DNA from: Martinezella lusitana
GTDB lineage: Bacteria > Pseudomonadota > Alphaproteobacteria > Rhizobiales > Rhizobiaceae
Length of the DNA stretch: 64,000 nucleotides
Reading direction: 5' to 3'
Assembly (NCBI RefSeq): GCF_900094565.1
Contig: NZ_FMAF01000002.1
Coordinates: 1-64,000, forward strand
A program made the position numbers and the translations under genes. Numbering within the stretch: position 1 is the stretch's first letter; each line of letters opens with the position of its first letter. The notes beneath the pieces are model-generated. The model saw only the letters and a list, made by a program, of their open reading frames with translations, had not been told where the DNA came from and did not search any database. Shown here in pieces: positions 38,829-49,167 of the stretch.

Positions 38829-41800
38829 GCTTTCCGCCAGCGAACCAGCCGGCCTGCCCGACAGCGACGACCCCGGCGTCTGGATCAGCTGGACGACGAT
38901 CCAGCAATCCATCGCCTCGGACCCCGAACGCTCGGCCTGGGTTTCGGCCAATGCCGGCTCGGGCAAGACGCATGTGCTCACCCAGCGCGTCATCCGCCTG
39001 CTGCTATCTGGCGCCCGGCCCTCGGCCATCCTCTGCCTCACCTATACCAAGGCCGCCGCTTCCGAAATGTCGAACCGCGTCTTCGACCGGCTGGCAACTT
39101 GGGCGACGATGCCGGACGACGAGTTGAAAACGCGCATCGCCGATATCGAGGGCGCGGAACCGGATATCTTCAAGCTTGCCGAGGCGCGTCGGCTCTTTGC
39201 CAAGGCGCTGGAGACGCCGGGCGGGTTGAAGATCCAGACGATCCATGCCTTTTGCGAGGCCTTGCTGCATCAATTCCCGCTCGAGGCGAATGTCGCCGGG
39301 CATTTCTCCGTTCTCGACGACCGTGCGGCGGCGACCCTACTCGAGGATGCGCGCCGCGCGCTGCTGGCCTCCGCGACGCCGCACGGCGATGCCGAGCTGG
39401 CACAAGCCTTTGCCTATGTGCTCGATCTCGGCGATGAATCGGGCCTGGAAACGCTGCTCGGCGATATCGTCGCCAAACGCAACGCCATCCGCCGCTTTAC
39501 CGAAGCGGCGGAGCGACAGGGCGGCCTTGAAGCGACGCTGCTGGCGCGGCTCGGACTTTCCGCCGACGACACGGAAGCCGGCATTGCGGAACAGTACTGG
39601 CCGCTTCCCGGCCTCTTCGGTGCGACGCTGGAGCTCTATCTCACGCTCGCCGATCAGAAGGGCGGTGCAAAAGCACAGGAGATCGCTTATGCGCTGCGCC
39701 TCGCCAAACGCGAGGCGGATGCTATCGCCCGCGCCGAGATACTCGAAAAGGTCATGCTGACCGCGAAAGGCGAACCGAAATCGGACAGCCAGTTTTTTGT
39801 GAAGGCGATGCTGGCGGACGCTCCGGCACTTTCCGATGCAGTGGCGGCGGCACGCGCTCATGTCGTTGCCTGCCGCGACCGGCTGAAACTGATGCGGATG
39901 TACCGGGCGACCCGCGCTGCCCTTATCCTCGCCGACCGGCTGAACCGAGACTATGAGGAGCTGAAGAAGCGGCGCAGCCAGCTCGATTTCGAGGATCTCA
40001 TCACCCGCACGGCGGACCTTCTCAACAAGAAGGGCGTCGGGCCATGGATTCACTATAAGCTGGATAAGGGTATCGATCACATCCTTGTCGATGAGGCACA
40101 GGATACCAGCCCGATCCAGTGGAGCGTCATCCAGTCGCTAGCGGAGGATTTCTTCGCCGGCGAAAGCGCGCGGCCGACGCTGCGGACGATCTTTGCCGTC
40201 GGCGACGAGAAGCAATCGATCTATTCGTTCCAAGGCGCGCGGCCGGAGCGCTTTTCCGAGGAAAGCGATCGCACCCGCCGACGGGTGGATGCCAGCGGCC
40301 TGCGGTTCTCGTCGATTCGGCTGCCGCTGTCCTTCCGCTCGACGGCCGATGTGCTCGGCGCCGTCGACCATATCTTCACCAGCCCGGAGAACGCTAGGGG
40401 GCTCAGCGCCGTCAACGAGCCGGTGGTGCACCGCTCCAGCCGCATCGGCCATCCCGGCGCCGTCGATCTCTGGGAGATGATCGCGCCGGAACCGGCTGCC
40501 AAGGAGGAGGACTGGACGGCACCTTTCGATTCGACGCCGGAAAGCGCACCGCCCGCCATCCTGGCGCGGCGGATGGCGCAGACGATCGGCAACCTCATCG
40601 GGCGAGAGACGATCATCGAAAAAGGCAAGGCCCGCTTCATCGAAGCCGGCGACATTCTCGTGCTGGTGCGCAAGCGCGACAGCTTCGTCAACGCGCTGAC
40701 CCGCGCCCTGAAACGGCGCGGCAACATTCCCGTCGCCGGTGCCGACCGGCTGGTGTTGACCAGCCATATCGCCATTCAGGATCTCCTGGCGCTCGGCCGC
40801 TTCCTGCTGTTGCCGGAAGACGATCTTTCGCTTTGCGCACTGCTGAAAAGCCCGTTGTTCGACCTCAGCGAAGAGGATGTCTTCGCGGTCGCGGCTTATC
40901 GTGATGACCACGAGAGCGTCTGGAGCCATCTGCAACGGTTCGCCGAAGACGGCCATGACCGCTTTAGCCGGGCCGTCGAACAGCTGAAGACCTTCCTTGC
41001 TTTGTCGAAAAGCCTGGCGGTGCATGACTTCTACGCTCGCGTGCTCGGCAGCTTCGGCGGCCGGCGGCAGTTTCTGGCGCGGCTCGGCACCGAGGTCAGC
41101 GACATCCTCGACGAATTCCTGACCTTCGCGCTGGATCACGAGACGGGCGGCCTGCCCGGCCTGCAATCCTTCATCTCGACGTTGGAACTGGAAGCACCAA
41201 CCGTCAAGCGCGAGCAGGACAAGGGCCGCAACGAAGTGCGGATCATGACGGTGCATGCATCGAAGGGGCTGGAAGCGCCGATCGTCTTCCTCGTCGACGG
41301 CGGCGGCAAGGCCTTTACCCATACGCATCTGCCGAAGATGCGGCTGATCGAAACCGGCAAGGACCAGATCCCGCTGCCGGTCTGGGTGCCGGTCTCCGCG
41401 CTTGCCAATTCGCTGACGCAGGCCGATACGGCGCGGCTGCAGTCGCTGACCGAGGAAGAATATCGTCGCCTGCTCTATGTCGGCATGACGCGCGCTGCCG
41501 ACCGGCTGATCATCTGCGGCTACCGCGGCATCCGCGAAAACAGCGATACATGGCACGCGATGATTTCGGCGGCGCTGCGCCAGGACGAGCAGCATTGTAC
41601 GTTGAGGACTTTCTCCGGCGCTGATGGTGACTGGCAGGGCTTGAGCTGGCGAATTGCGCAAGTGAAGCTCGATTTCGAAATCATGCCGGAGCCGGAGAAA
41701 CTGATGGAGCGCGCGGGCTTGCCTGCGGGACTCAGCCGACCACTGCCGCCGCAGAGGAACCTTCCCCGGCCGCTCAGCCCCTCTGGGGTCGGCACCGTCA

Positions 41801-42387
41801 TCGACGATGAGGCCGACAATCTGCTCGTCACTTCGGCGCTTTTCGGCGAGAAAGCGAAGTCCGACCACGCTCTGCAGAAGGGCCGCTTCATCCACCGCAT
41901 GCTGCAGACACTGCCTGATATCGCGCCGGAGGATCGCGCCGACGCGGCGCGGCGCTACGCCGAACGCGCCGCGCGCTTCTGGCCCCAGGCCGAGCGGGAA
42001 GCATTGATCGGCTCCGTCATGGCGCTACTCTCGCACCCGGACCTGCAAGGCACCTTCAGCGCGCATGCCCAGGCCGAAGTCTCGATCATGGGCACGTTGA
42101 CGCTCGGCAGCCAGTCCTACGCCGTCTCGGGCCGCATCGACCGTCTGGCGGTACTCGACGACCGCATCGTCATCCTGGACTACAAGACGAATCGCGTGCC
42201 CCCGGGCAGTGAGCGGGACATTCCCTTCGCGCACAAAGCGCAGCTTGCTATCTACCGCTCCGTCCTTTCGCCGCTCTATCCGGGAAAACGCATCGATTGC
42301 CTGCTGGTCTATACCGAAAACGCTTCGATCTATACGCTGTCCGACGACGCCCTTGCATTGGCGCTTGCGGAGCTCCAGACAAAGTGA
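38821..42387 (+). CDS. addA: double-strand break repair helicase-nuclease AddA
   Basis: A 1188-residue UvrD-family helicase fused to a nuclease. Walker A is SANAGSGKT at 42-50; DHILVDEAQDTSPIQW is motif II, EVRIMTVHASKGLEAPIVF is motif V and RLLYVGMTRAADRL is motif VI. The C-terminal nuclease core is VILDYKTNRVP. ATG 38821 lies eight bases inside addB; the longer open frame from 38746 would intrude on addB. Same strand and order as in other rhizobia, followed by trxA after 75 bases. Confidence 0.96.
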   Translation: MSELSASEPAGLPDSDDPGVWISWTTIQQSIASDPERSAWVSANAGSGKTHVLTQRVIRLLLSGARPSAILCLTYTKAAASEMSNRVFDRLATWATMPDDELKTRIADIEGAEPDIFKLAEARRLFAKALETPGGLKIQTIHAFCEALLHQFPLEANVAGHFSVLDDRAAATLLEDARRALLASATPHGDAELAQAFAYVLDLGDESGLETLLGDIVAKRNAIRRFTEAAERQGGLEATLLARLGLSADDTEAGIAEQYWPLPGLFGATLELYLTLADQKGGAKAQEIAYALRLAKREADAIARAEILEKVMLTAKGEPKSDSQFFVKAMLADAPALSDAVAAARAHVVACRDRLKLMRMYRATRAALILADRLNRDYEELKKRRSQLDFEDLITRTADLLNKKGVGPWIHYKLDKGIDHILVDEAQDTSPIQWSVIQSLAEDFFAGESARPTLRTIFAVGDEKQSIYSFQGARPERFSEESDRTRRRVDASGLRFSSIRLPLSFRSTADVLGAVDHIFTSPENARGLSAVNEPVVHRSSRIGHPGAVDLWEMIAPEPAAKEEDWTAPFDSTPESAPPAILARRMAQTIGNLIGRETIIEKGKARFIEAGDILVLVRKRDSFVNALTRALKRRGNIPVAGADRLVLTSHIAIQDLLALGRFLLLPEDDLSLCALLKSPLFDLSEEDVFAVAAYRDDHESVWSHLQRFAEDGHDRFSRAVEQLKTFLALSKSLAVHDFYARVLGSFGGRRQFLARLGTEVSDILDEFLTFALDHETGGLPGLQSFISTLELEAPTVKREQDKGRNEVRIMTVHASKGLEAPIVFLVDGGGKAFTHTHLPKMRLIETGKDQIPLPVWVPVSALANSLTQADTARLQSLTEEEYRRLLYVGMTRAADRLIICGYRGIRENSDTWHAMISAALRQDEQHCTLRTFSGADGDWQGLSWRIAQVKLDFEIMPEPEKLMERAGLPAGLSRPLPPQRNLPRPLSPSGVGTVIDDEADNLLVTSALFGEKAKSDHALQKGRFIHRMLQTLPDIAPEDRADAARRYAERAARFWPQAEREALIGSVMALLSHPDLQGTFSAHAQAEVSIMGTLTLGSQSYAVSGRIDRLAVLDDRIVILDYKTNRVPPGSERDIPFAHKAQLAIYRSVLSPLYPGKRIDCLLVYTENASIYTLSDDALALALAELQTK

Positions 42388-42462
42388 AATATCGGACATT
42401 GAAATTCAGGCGCCGCCCCCTCACATACATAGCAACCGCAAATCCTGGTAAAGGAGCAGCCT

Positions 42463-42783
42463 ATGGCTACCGTTAAAGTCGATACTTCCAACTTCACTGC
42501 TGAAGTCCTGCAGTCCGCAGAGCCCGTCGTCGTTGATTTCTGGGCCGAATGGTGCGGTCCGTGCAAGATGATCGCTCCGGCTTTGGAAGAGCTCGCCGTA
42601 CAGTTTGAAGGCAAGGTCAAGGTCGCCAAGCTCAATATCGACGAAAATCCGGAACTGGCCGCCCAGTTCGGCGTTCGCTCGATCCCGACGCTTGCCATGT
42701 TCAAGGGCGGCGAAGTGGCTGACATCAAGGTCGGCGCCGCTCCGAAGACCGCCCTGCAGAGCTGGATTTCCAGCGCATCCTGA
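42463..42783 (+). CDS. trxA: thioredoxin
   Basis: A 106-residue thioredoxin with the redox centre [10 protein letters not shown] (C31, C34) and the cis-proline segment [13 protein letters not shown]. Cytoplasmic disulfide reductant. AAGGAG eight bases before the ATG. The 75-base gap after addA could carry its own promoter. It ends in a terminator shared with folC. Confidence 0.98.
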   Translation: MATVKVDTSNFTAEVLQSAEPVVVDFWAEWCGPCKMIAPALEELAVQFEGKVKVAKLNIDENPELAAQFGVRSIPTLAMFKGGEVADIKVGAAPKTALQSWISSAS

Positions 42784-42803
42784 TAGGTATCGACTGAATA
42801 GAA

Positions 42804-42835
42804 TAAAAAAGCCCGGCTCGACCGGGCTTTTTTAT
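42804..42835. terminator. bidirectional terminator between trxA and folC
   Basis: Inverted repeat 42805-42816 with 42822-42833: A6 plus GCCCGG pairs with CCGGGC plus T6. Having A- and T-tracts on both sides, it can end transcripts from either direction. Confidence 0.93.
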
Positions 42836-42850
42836 TGATCCTGATCCAAT

Positions 42851-44203
42851 TTATCGAGGCGGCGTGCCGTTATCGGCAAGAACGTCGCCGACCAGATAGA
42901 GGGATCCACCGATCAAAATGCGCGGAGCGGGTGAATTCGGCACAACGAAGGCCTTGATCGCATCCAGCGCCTCGCCGACATCAGACATCGGTTCCGCCAC
43001 CAGGCCGGCATCATAGGCCGCGTTCGCCAGAATGACCGGATCGATCATCGCGTCGCTGGCGCGGATCGGCACGCAATAGACCTTTTCCGCAAGACCGGCG
43101 AAGGCCTTGAAATAACCGACCGGATCCTTGGTGTTGATCATGCCGATAATCAGGAACAGAGGGCGCGGCTGGCGCTCCTCGAAATTGGCCATGGCTTCGG
43201 CGATGACTTCGCCGGCGCCGGGATTATGGCCACCATCAACCCAGATCTCCGCGCCTTCGGGTGCATGCGACATCAGATTGCCTTCCGTCAACCGCTGCAG
43301 GCGGCCCGGCCATTCGACCGAGGTCATCGCCTTTTCCATCATCGCTTCGGTGACGACGAAACCGGCGGCCTTGACGGCGCGGATGGCGGCGGCGGCATTG
43401 GCATATTGATGGCGGCCCGGCAGGCGCGGCAGCGGCAGATCGGCGAGGCCGAACTCGTCCTGGTAGACCAGCTTGCCATATTCTTCGTGGGCGGAAAAAT
43501 CCTGGCCGAAAACGGCCGTCGGGCAACGCAGCCGCTCGGCCGTCGATATCAGCACGTCGAGCGCCGCATCATATTCCTGGTGGCCGATGACAACAGGATG
43601 GCCTGATTTCATGATGCCAGCCTTCTCGGCCGCAATCAGCTCGACGCGATCGCCGAGATAGGGCTGGTGATCGAGCGAAATCGGCATAATGACCGACACG
43701 GCCGGATCGGAAATGACGTTGGTGGCATCAAAACGGCCGCCGAGGCCGACTTCGATGACGGCGGCATCGGCCGGATGCTCGGCAAAGAGGATGAAAGTCG
43801 CTGCCGTCAGGATCTCGAAGACCGTGATTTTCTGGCCGCCATTGGCGTCGGCGATGCGCCGCAGCACATCAGCGAACACGGCGTCGTCGACAAGCTTGCC
43901 GCGGCCACCCTTGACGCCCATGCGGTAGCGCTCGTGCCAATTGACGAGATGCGGCGAGGTGTGAACGTGGACGCTGTAACCGCCGGCTTCGAGCAGCGCG
44001 CGGCAGAAGGCCGTCACCGATCCCTTGCCGTTGGTGCCGGCGACATGGATCACCGGCGGCAATTTCCTATGAGGGTTACCGAGGATATCGAGCAGCCGGG
44101 TTATTCTCTCCAGGGAGAGATCGAAGCCCTTGGGGTGCAGCCCCATCAGCTTGTCAATCTCCCGTGCTGCCTCGCTCATTGCGGATTGATCCATAGCCGT
44201 CAT
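42851..44203 (-). CDS. folC: folylpolyglutamate synthase / dihydrofolate synthase
   Basis: A 450-residue Mur-ligase-fold FolC, adding glutamate to dihydropteroate and folates. The ATP loop HVAGTNGKGSVTAF, the VHTSPHLVNWHER block, VIEVGLGGRFDATNV and VDGGHNPGAG are diagnostic. GGAGGTGCGGG just before the ATG fixes the start at 44203. It follows accD by 24 bases in the minus-strand trpFBA-accD-folC cluster. Confidence 0.97.
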   Translation of the reverse strand: MTAMDQSAMSEAAREIDKLMGLHPKGFDLSLERITRLLDILGNPHRKLPPVIHVAGTNGKGSVTAFCRALLEAGGYSVHVHTSPHLVNWHERYRMGVKGGRGKLVDDAVFADVLRRIADANGGQKITVFEILTAATFILFAEHPADAAVIEVGLGGRFDATNVISDPAVSVIMPISLDHQPYLGDRVELIAAEKAGIMKSGHPVVIGHQEYDAALDVLISTAERLRCPTAVFGQDFSAHEEYGKLVYQDEFGLADLPLPRLPGRHQYANAAAAIRAVKAAGFVVTEAMMEKAMTSVEWPGRLQRLTEGNLMSHAPEGAEIWVDGGHNPGAGEVIAEAMANFEERQPRPLFLIIGMINTKDPVGYFKAFAGLAEKVYCVPIRASDAMIDPVILANAAYDAGLVAEPMSDVGEALDAIKAFVVPNSPAPRILIGGSLYLVGDVLADNGTPPR

Positions 44204-44227
44204 CCCGCACCTCCGCCATCGATGATA

Positions 44228-45139
44228 TCAGGCGCTCGCCGCTATCGCCAGCGCAGCACCATTCTTGCTCTTGGCGGACACGTCGTTTGCCGGCGCCTTG
44301 GTCAGGATCTTCAGGAGCGTGGCCAGGGTATCCGGAATGTCGTGACGCTTGATGACCATGTCCACCATGCCGTGTTCCAGCAGGTATTCCGAGGTCTGGA
44401 AGCCTTCCGGCAGCTTTTCGCGGATCGTCTGCTCGATGACGCGCTTGCCGGCAAAGCAGATTTCCGCGCCCGGCTCGGCCAGATGAATGTCGCCCAGCAT
44501 GGCGTAGGAGGCGGTGACGCCGCCGGTCGTCGGATTGGTCAGAACGACGATATAGGGCTGGCCGACTTCCTTCAGCATGTCGACGGCAACCGTGGTGCGC
44601 GGCAGCTGCATCAGCGACAGGATGCCTTCCTGCATGCGCGCGCCACCCGAAGCCGGGAACATGACCAGCGGGCATTTCTCTGAAATCGCCCGCTCGAATG
44701 CCTTGACGATGGCCTCGCCGGCAGCGATGCCGAGCGAACCGCCCATGAAATTGAACTCATGCACGACGGCAACGAGCTTGACGCCGCGAACCTTGCCGAC
44801 GCCGGCAAGGATCGTGTCTTCCTGCTCGGTCTTGATGCGGCTGTCCTTCAGGCGGTCGGTATATTTCTTCGAATCGCGGAACTTCAGCGGGTCCTGCGCG
44901 ACCTTCGGCTGCGGCAGGGCTTCATACTCGCCATTGTCGAAGAGATCGGCAAGGCGCGCCTTGGCCGGCATCTTCATATGGAAGCCGGAAGCGGGGATGA
45001 CCCACTTGTTGTCCTCAAGATCCTTGTGGAAGACCATTTCGCCGGTCTCCGGGCACTTGATCCAGAGATTCTCCGAAATTTCGCGACGGCCCAGCATGGA
45101 GTTGATCCGCGGGCGAACGTAATTCGTGATCCAGTTCAA
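44228..45139 (-). CDS. accD: acetyl-CoA carboxylase carboxyltransferase subunit beta
   Basis: A 303-residue AccD, carrying half of the carboxyltransferase active site with AccA for fatty-acid synthesis. [40 protein letters not shown] and [17 protein letters not shown] match the family. The N-terminal zinc ribbon is degenerate: of four cysteines in E. coli (C27, C30, C46, C49) only the first remains (C29 here), the others being Thr and the IPAS stretch. Start: TTG 45139, seven bases after GGAG, giving MNWITNYV as in relatives; the longer open frame to 45166 lacks a site. Confidence 0.95.
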   Translation of the reverse strand: MNWITNYVRPRINSMLGRREISENLWIKCPETGEMVFHKDLEDNKWVIPASGFHMKMPAKARLADLFDNGEYEALPQPKVAQDPLKFRDSKKYTDRLKDSRIKTEQEDTILAGVGKVRGVKLVAVVHEFNFMGGSLGIAAGEAIVKAFERAISEKCPLVMFPASGGARMQEGILSLMQLPRTTVAVDMLKEVGQPYIVVLTNPTTGGVTASYAMLGDIHLAEPGAEICFAGKRVIEQTIREKLPEGFQTSEYLLEHGMVDMVIKRHDIPDTLATLLKILTKAPANDVSAKSKNGAALAIAASA

Positions 45140-45194
45140 TTCGAAACTCCTAATCGACCATATCAATCGATATCGTAGTCGTCACCTAATGCCC

Positions 45195-45239
45195 ATAGGC
45201 CATGTCTTCAATTCGCAACGATTTGAAGACATGGCCTAT
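45195..45239 (-). terminator. long hairpin between trpA and accD
   Basis: A 17-base perfect stem (45195-45211 with 45223-45239, beginning ATAGGCCATG) and an 11-base loop. No T-tract follows on the minus strand, so it may act as an mRNA processing or stability element, or a weak terminator, rather than a classical terminator. Confidence 0.55.
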
Positions 45240-45248
45240 ATGGGGAAA

Positions 45249-46088
45249 CTATTCGGCGGCAACAAGGCGCGCCGAGCGGGTTCCCGTCGACAGGCCCCGG
45301 ACAAGCGTCGCGACGGCCTGGATGGTGTCGGCGCTGGCCTTGCCATCCTTGGTGAGGCTGGTGGCGATCTGGTTGACAATGGCGGTGCCGACGACCACGC
45401 CGTCTGCAGAGCCGCCGATTACCTTGGCATGCTCTGCCGTTTTGACGCCGAAGCCAACGCAGATCGGCAGGTCGGTGTGCTGCTTGATACGCTTAACGGC
45501 GCCCGACACCAGCGACGGATCCGGCAGAGCCGAACCGGTGATGCCGTTCATCGAGACATAATAGACGAAACCGGACGTGTTCTTCAAAACGGTCGGCAGG
45601 CGCTTGTCATCGGTGGTCGGCGTCGCCAGGCGGATGAAGTTGATGCCCTTCCTGATGGCGGGAATGCAGAGTTCGTCGTCCATTTCCGGCGGCAGGTCGA
45701 CGACAATCAGGCCATCGACGCCGGCGACAAGGGCGTCATCGAGGAACTTTTCGACGCCGTAAATATAGATCGGATTGTAATAGCCCATCATCACGATCGG
45801 CGTATCGGCATCCGTCTTACGGAAATCGGCGGCGAGCTGCAGCGTCTTCTTCAGCGTCTGGCCGGCCTTCAAGGCGCGCTGGCCGGCAAGCTGGATCGCC
45901 GGGCCGTCGGCCATGGGATCGGAAAAGGGCATGCCGAGCTCGATGACGTCGGCACCGGCTTCAGGCAGCGCCTTCATGATGCCGAGCGAGGTGTCGTAAT
46001 CGGGATCGCCACCCATGAAATAGGTGACGAGTGCCGGGCGGCCTTCAGCCTTCAGAGCGGCGAAGCGTTTGTCCATACGTGCGGTCAT
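45249..46088 (-). CDS. trpA: tryptophan synthase alpha subunit
   Basis: A 279-residue (beta/alpha)8 TrpA, cleaving indole-3-glycerol phosphate. The catalytic Glu and Asp lie in [30 protein letters not shown] and [12 protein letters not shown] are further marks. It is 10 bases after trpB and precedes the hairpin before accD. Confidence 0.97.
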   Translation of the reverse strand: MTARMDKRFAALKAEGRPALVTYFMGGDPDYDTSLGIMKALPEAGADVIELGMPFSDPMADGPAIQLAGQRALKAGQTLKKTLQLAADFRKTDADTPIVMMGYYNPIYIYGVEKFLDDALVAGVDGLIVVDLPPEMDDELCIPAIRKGINFIRLATPTTDDKRLPTVLKNTSGFVYYVSMNGITGSALPDPSLVSGAVKRIKQHTDLPICVGFGVKTAEHAKVIGGSADGVVVGTAIVNQIATSLTKDGKASADTIQAVATLVRGLSTGTRSARLVAAE

Positions 46089-46098
46089 GGCGTCTAAC

Positions 46099-47313
46099 TC
46101 ACATTCCCAGAATCTTGGCGACGGTGAAGATGTCCTTGTCGCCGCGGCCGGAGAGGTTCATCAGGATGATCTCGTCCTTGCCCATCTTCGGGGCGCGCTT
46201 GATGACTTCGGCGAGCGCATGGCTCGGCTCCAGCGCCGGAATGATGCCTTCGAGGCGCGTCAGCGTCTGAAAGGCTTCCAGCGCCTCATGGTCCATGATC
46301 GGCACATATTCGGCGCGACCGATATCGTTCAGCCAGGAATGTTCCGGGCCGATGCCGGGATAGTCGAGGCCGGCCGAAATCGAATGTCCCTCTTTGATCT
46401 GGCCGTCATCGTCCTGCAGCAGGTAGGTGCGGTTGCCGTGCAGCACGCCGGGCGAGCCCGCGGTGATCGAGGCGCAATGCTCGTCGCCCTCAAGGCCCTT
46501 GCCGCCGGCTTCGACGCCGACGATCTTGACGCCTTCATCATCGAGGAAGGGATGGAAGATGCCGATCGCATTCGAACCGCCGCCGACGGCCGCGATAACG
46601 AGATCCGGCAGGCGGCCTTCGGCCTCCAGCATCTGCTGCTTGGCTTCCGTGCCGATCACAGCCTGGAAATCCCGAACCATTTCCGGATAGGGATGCGGGC
46701 CGGCGGCCGTTCCGATCAGGTAATAGGTGTCGTCGACATTGGTGACCCAATCGCGAAGGGCTTCGTTCATGGCATCCTTCAGCGTGCCGCTGCCGGCCGT
46801 CACCGGAATGACCTCGGCACCCAGCAGCTTCATGCGGAAGACGTTCGGCGCCTGCCGCTCGACATCGGTCGCGCCCATGTAGACGACGCAGGGCAGGCCA
46901 AAACGGGCGGCAACGGTCGCGGAAGCGACGCCATGCTGGCCCGCGCCGGTTTCGGCGATGATGCGGGTCTTGCCCATGCGCTTGGCCAGCAGGATCTGGC
47001 CGATGCAGTTGTTGATCTTATGGGACCCGGTGTGGTTCAGCTCTTCGCGCTTGAAATAGATCTTCGCGCCGCCAAGTTCGGCCGTCAGGCGCTCGGCAAA
47101 GTAAAGCGGGCTCGGGCGGCCAATATAATGCGTGCCGAGAGATTTCAATTCCGCCTGGAAGGCCGGATCGTTCTTCGCCTTGTTCCATTCCTCCTGCAAA
47201 TCCAGGATCAGCGGCATCAACGTTTCGGCAACGAAACGGCCGCCATAAATGCCGAAACGACCGTCCTCATCGGGGCCGGCGCGGAAGGAATTCAGTTTTG
47301 GCGTCTGGTTCAC
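46099..47313 (-). CDS. trpB: tryptophan synthase beta subunit
   Basis: A 404-residue PLP enzyme joining indole and serine. The PLP lysine is in [22 protein letters not shown] and [10 protein letters not shown] bind substrate and phosphate. The start is GTG 47313, with GGGAG six bases upstream, overlapping the trpF stop as GTGA. Translational coupling of trpF and trpB is likely. Confidence 0.98.
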   Translation of the reverse strand: MNQTPKLNSFRAGPDEDGRFGIYGGRFVAETLMPLILDLQEEWNKAKNDPAFQAELKSLGTHYIGRPSPLYFAERLTAELGGAKIYFKREELNHTGSHKINNCIGQILLAKRMGKTRIIAETGAGQHGVASATVAARFGLPCVVYMGATDVERQAPNVFRMKLLGAEVIPVTAGSGTLKDAMNEALRDWVTNVDDTYYLIGTAAGPHPYPEMVRDFQAVIGTEAKQQMLEAEGRLPDLVIAAVGGGSNAIGIFHPFLDDEGVKIVGVEAGGKGLEGDEHCASITAGSPGVLHGNRTYLLQDDDGQIKEGHSISAGLDYPGIGPEHSWLNDIGRAEYVPIMDHEALEAFQTLTRLEGIIPALEPSHALAEVIKRAPKMGKDEIILMNLSGRGDKDIFTVAKILGM

Positions 47314-47984
47314 TCTCTACTCCCTGCTGCCGGTTCCGGCAGACATGCTTCTGCAAATGCGTCGAAAAACTGGTCGATCTTACCCAGATCCTTCACACCC
47401 GGCGCGCTTTCGACGGCGGAGGAAAGATCGATGCCCGTGGCCTTGGTGGATGCCAGCGCGAGCGCGACATTATCCTTGTTGACGCCGCCGGACAGCATGT
47501 AGTCGACCCGATCGTCGAGCCAGCTCATCAGGCCCCAATCGAAGGACACGCCGTTTCCACCCGGCAGCTCCGAGCCGACAGGCGGCTTAGCATCGAACAG
47601 GAAGCGGTCGGCAATGCCGATATAGGATTCGACCCGCTTCAGATCGTCGGCGTCACGCACCGACATGGCCTTCATGACGGAGACATTATAGACCGCTTTG
47701 ATCGTCAAGACACGCTCCGGGCTTTCATTGCCGTGGAGCTGCAATATATCCGGCTGCACCAGCGACATGATCTCATCGAGATCGTCATTGGTGGGATTGA
47801 CCGTGACGGCAACGATCTTTGCCTTGCCGCGAGCGCGCTCGGCCAGCCGGCCGGCCAGATCGGGCTCGATATAGCGTGGGCTCTTCTCGAAGAAGATGAA
47901 GCCGATATGGGTGGCGCCGCGCGCAAGCGCACGATCCACCGCTTCCGGCGTCTTCAGACCGCAAATTTTGACATCGGGGTTCAT
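47310..47984 (-). CDS. trpF: phosphoribosylanthranilate isomerase
   Basis: A 224-residue TrpF with [17 protein letters not shown] (catalytic Cys7 region), [13 protein letters not shown], and the closing [15 protein letters not shown]. The ATG at 47984 gives the normal length; the open frame to 48119 has no family match upstream. It heads the minus-strand cluster trpF-trpB-trpA-accD-folC. Other trp genes (trpE, trpD, trpC) are outside the window. Confidence 0.96.
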   Translation of the reverse strand: MNPDVKICGLKTPEAVDRALARGATHIGFIFFEKSPRYIEPDLAGRLAERARGKAKIVAVTVNPTNDDLDEIMSLVQPDILQLHGNESPERVLTIKAVYNVSVMKAMSVRDADDLKRVESYIGIADRFLFDAKPPVGSELPGGNGVSFDWGLMSWLDDRVDYMLSGGVNKDNVALALASTKATGIDLSSAVESAPGVKDLGKIDQFFDAFAEACLPEPAAGSRE

Positions 47985-48125
47985 GGCAGCGGAGTGACAC
48001 GAAATTTCAAAAGAGTCGAGCCTAAAGGCGACAGGCGGGGGAATTTTGCGCTGCCGAAGGCGACGGCGGGCAACAGTGCTCTTTGGCCTGAAACCTATAC
48101 AATGGCCTTCATGTGGCAAAAGTCC

Positions 48126-49127
48126 TCACCGCACCGCGATGACGACTTTGCCCCGAGCACGGCCTGTCTCGACGTAGGCCAGCGCCTCGTTGGTCTTTTC
48201 GAACGGAAAGACCCGATCGACGACAGGTCGTATGGCTCCTGCCTCGATCAATGAGGCGATCTGCTCGAGCTGCCCGCCGCTCGGCTTCATGAAGAGGAAC
48301 GAATAGCTGACGCGATGGCGTTTGGATTTTCTGCGGATGCTAAAGCTCAGCAGGCGCATAGCTTGCCGAAGCAGCCAGCCGGAACCGCTTTCCCTGGCAA
48401 ACTCCGGATCTGGCGGACCGGAGATCGAGATCAACTTCCCACCCGGCTTCAGGACGCGGAGTGATTTTTCCAGCGTATCCTTGCCAAGGCTGTTCAGCAC
48501 GACATCATACCCCTGCAGGACGTTTTCGAAATCGTCCTTCTTGTAGTCGACGACGACATCCGCTCCGAGACTTCTGACCAGATCGACATTGGCTGTGCTT
48601 GTCGTCGTCGCCACGGTCGCACCGATATGTTTGGCAAGCTGGATGGCAATCGCCCCGACGCCGCCCGAGCCGGCATGGATCAGAATCTTCTGCCCCTTCT
48701 TCAGGTTTGCCCGGTCGACAAGCGCCTGCCAGGCGGTCAGGGCGACGAGCGGCACAGATGCCGCCTCTTCCATTGTCAGGTTCTTCGGCTTCATCGCAAC
48801 GTCGGCCTCGTTGATCGCAATGAACTCCGCGAATGTGCCGATACGGTCCTTGGCCGGGCGTCCATAGACTTCGTCGCCGGTTTTGAATTTCCGGACTTTA
48901 GATCCGACCCGAACCACGACGCCTGCCGCGTCATTGCCCAGGATCAGCGGCAGGCGGTATGGCAGCACAAGTTTGAACTCGCCGTCCCTGATCTTTGCAT
49001 CCACCGGGTTTACGCTGGCAGCATGGATCCGGACCAAAACTTCGTCTTCCCGCAACTCCGGCTCGGGGACCTCGCCCAAGCGCAGAGCAGCACCTTTCGC
49101 ATAGCGATCGATCAGGAATGCCTTCAT
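48126..49127 (-). CDS. NADP-dependent oxidoreductase, quinone reductase-like MDR family
   Basis: A 333-residue medium-chain dehydrogenase/reductase of the zinc-free quinone oxidoreductase type. It has the GroES-like front (ILGNDAAGVVVRVGSKV) and a Rossmann loop HAGSGGVGAIAIQLAKHIGA; catalytic zinc cysteines are absent. Members reduce quinones or alpha,beta-unsaturated carbonyls. It lies 40 bases after an SDR gene on the same strand, both divergent from an HxlR-type regulator that probably controls them. Confidence 0.88.
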   Translation of the reverse strand: MKAFLIDRYAKGAALRLGEVPEPELREDEVLVRIHAASVNPVDAKIRDGEFKLVLPYRLPLILGNDAAGVVVRVGSKVRKFKTGDEVYGRPAKDRIGTFAEFIAINEADVAMKPKNLTMEEAASVPLVALTAWQALVDRANLKKGQKILIHAGSGGVGAIAIQLAKHIGATVATTTSTANVDLVRSLGADVVVDYKKDDFENVLQGYDVVLNSLGKDTLEKSLRVLKPGGKLISISGPPDPEFARESGSGWLLRQAMRLLSFSIRRKSKRHRVSYSFLFMKPSGGQLEQIASLIEAGAIRPVVDRVFPFEKTNEALAYVETGRARGKVVIAVR

Positions 49128-49167
49128 GATACTGACTTTCTTTTCCTAAGGTTGCGGCGCTAGCGGC

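Noticed and set aside
40138..41895. 585-codon minus-strand open frame
   Set aside because: Antisense to the helicase core of addA, which carries all its motifs.
46024..47502. 492-codon plus-strand open frame over the trp genes
   Set aside because: Antisense to trpB with normal trpB codons on the other strand; no family match.
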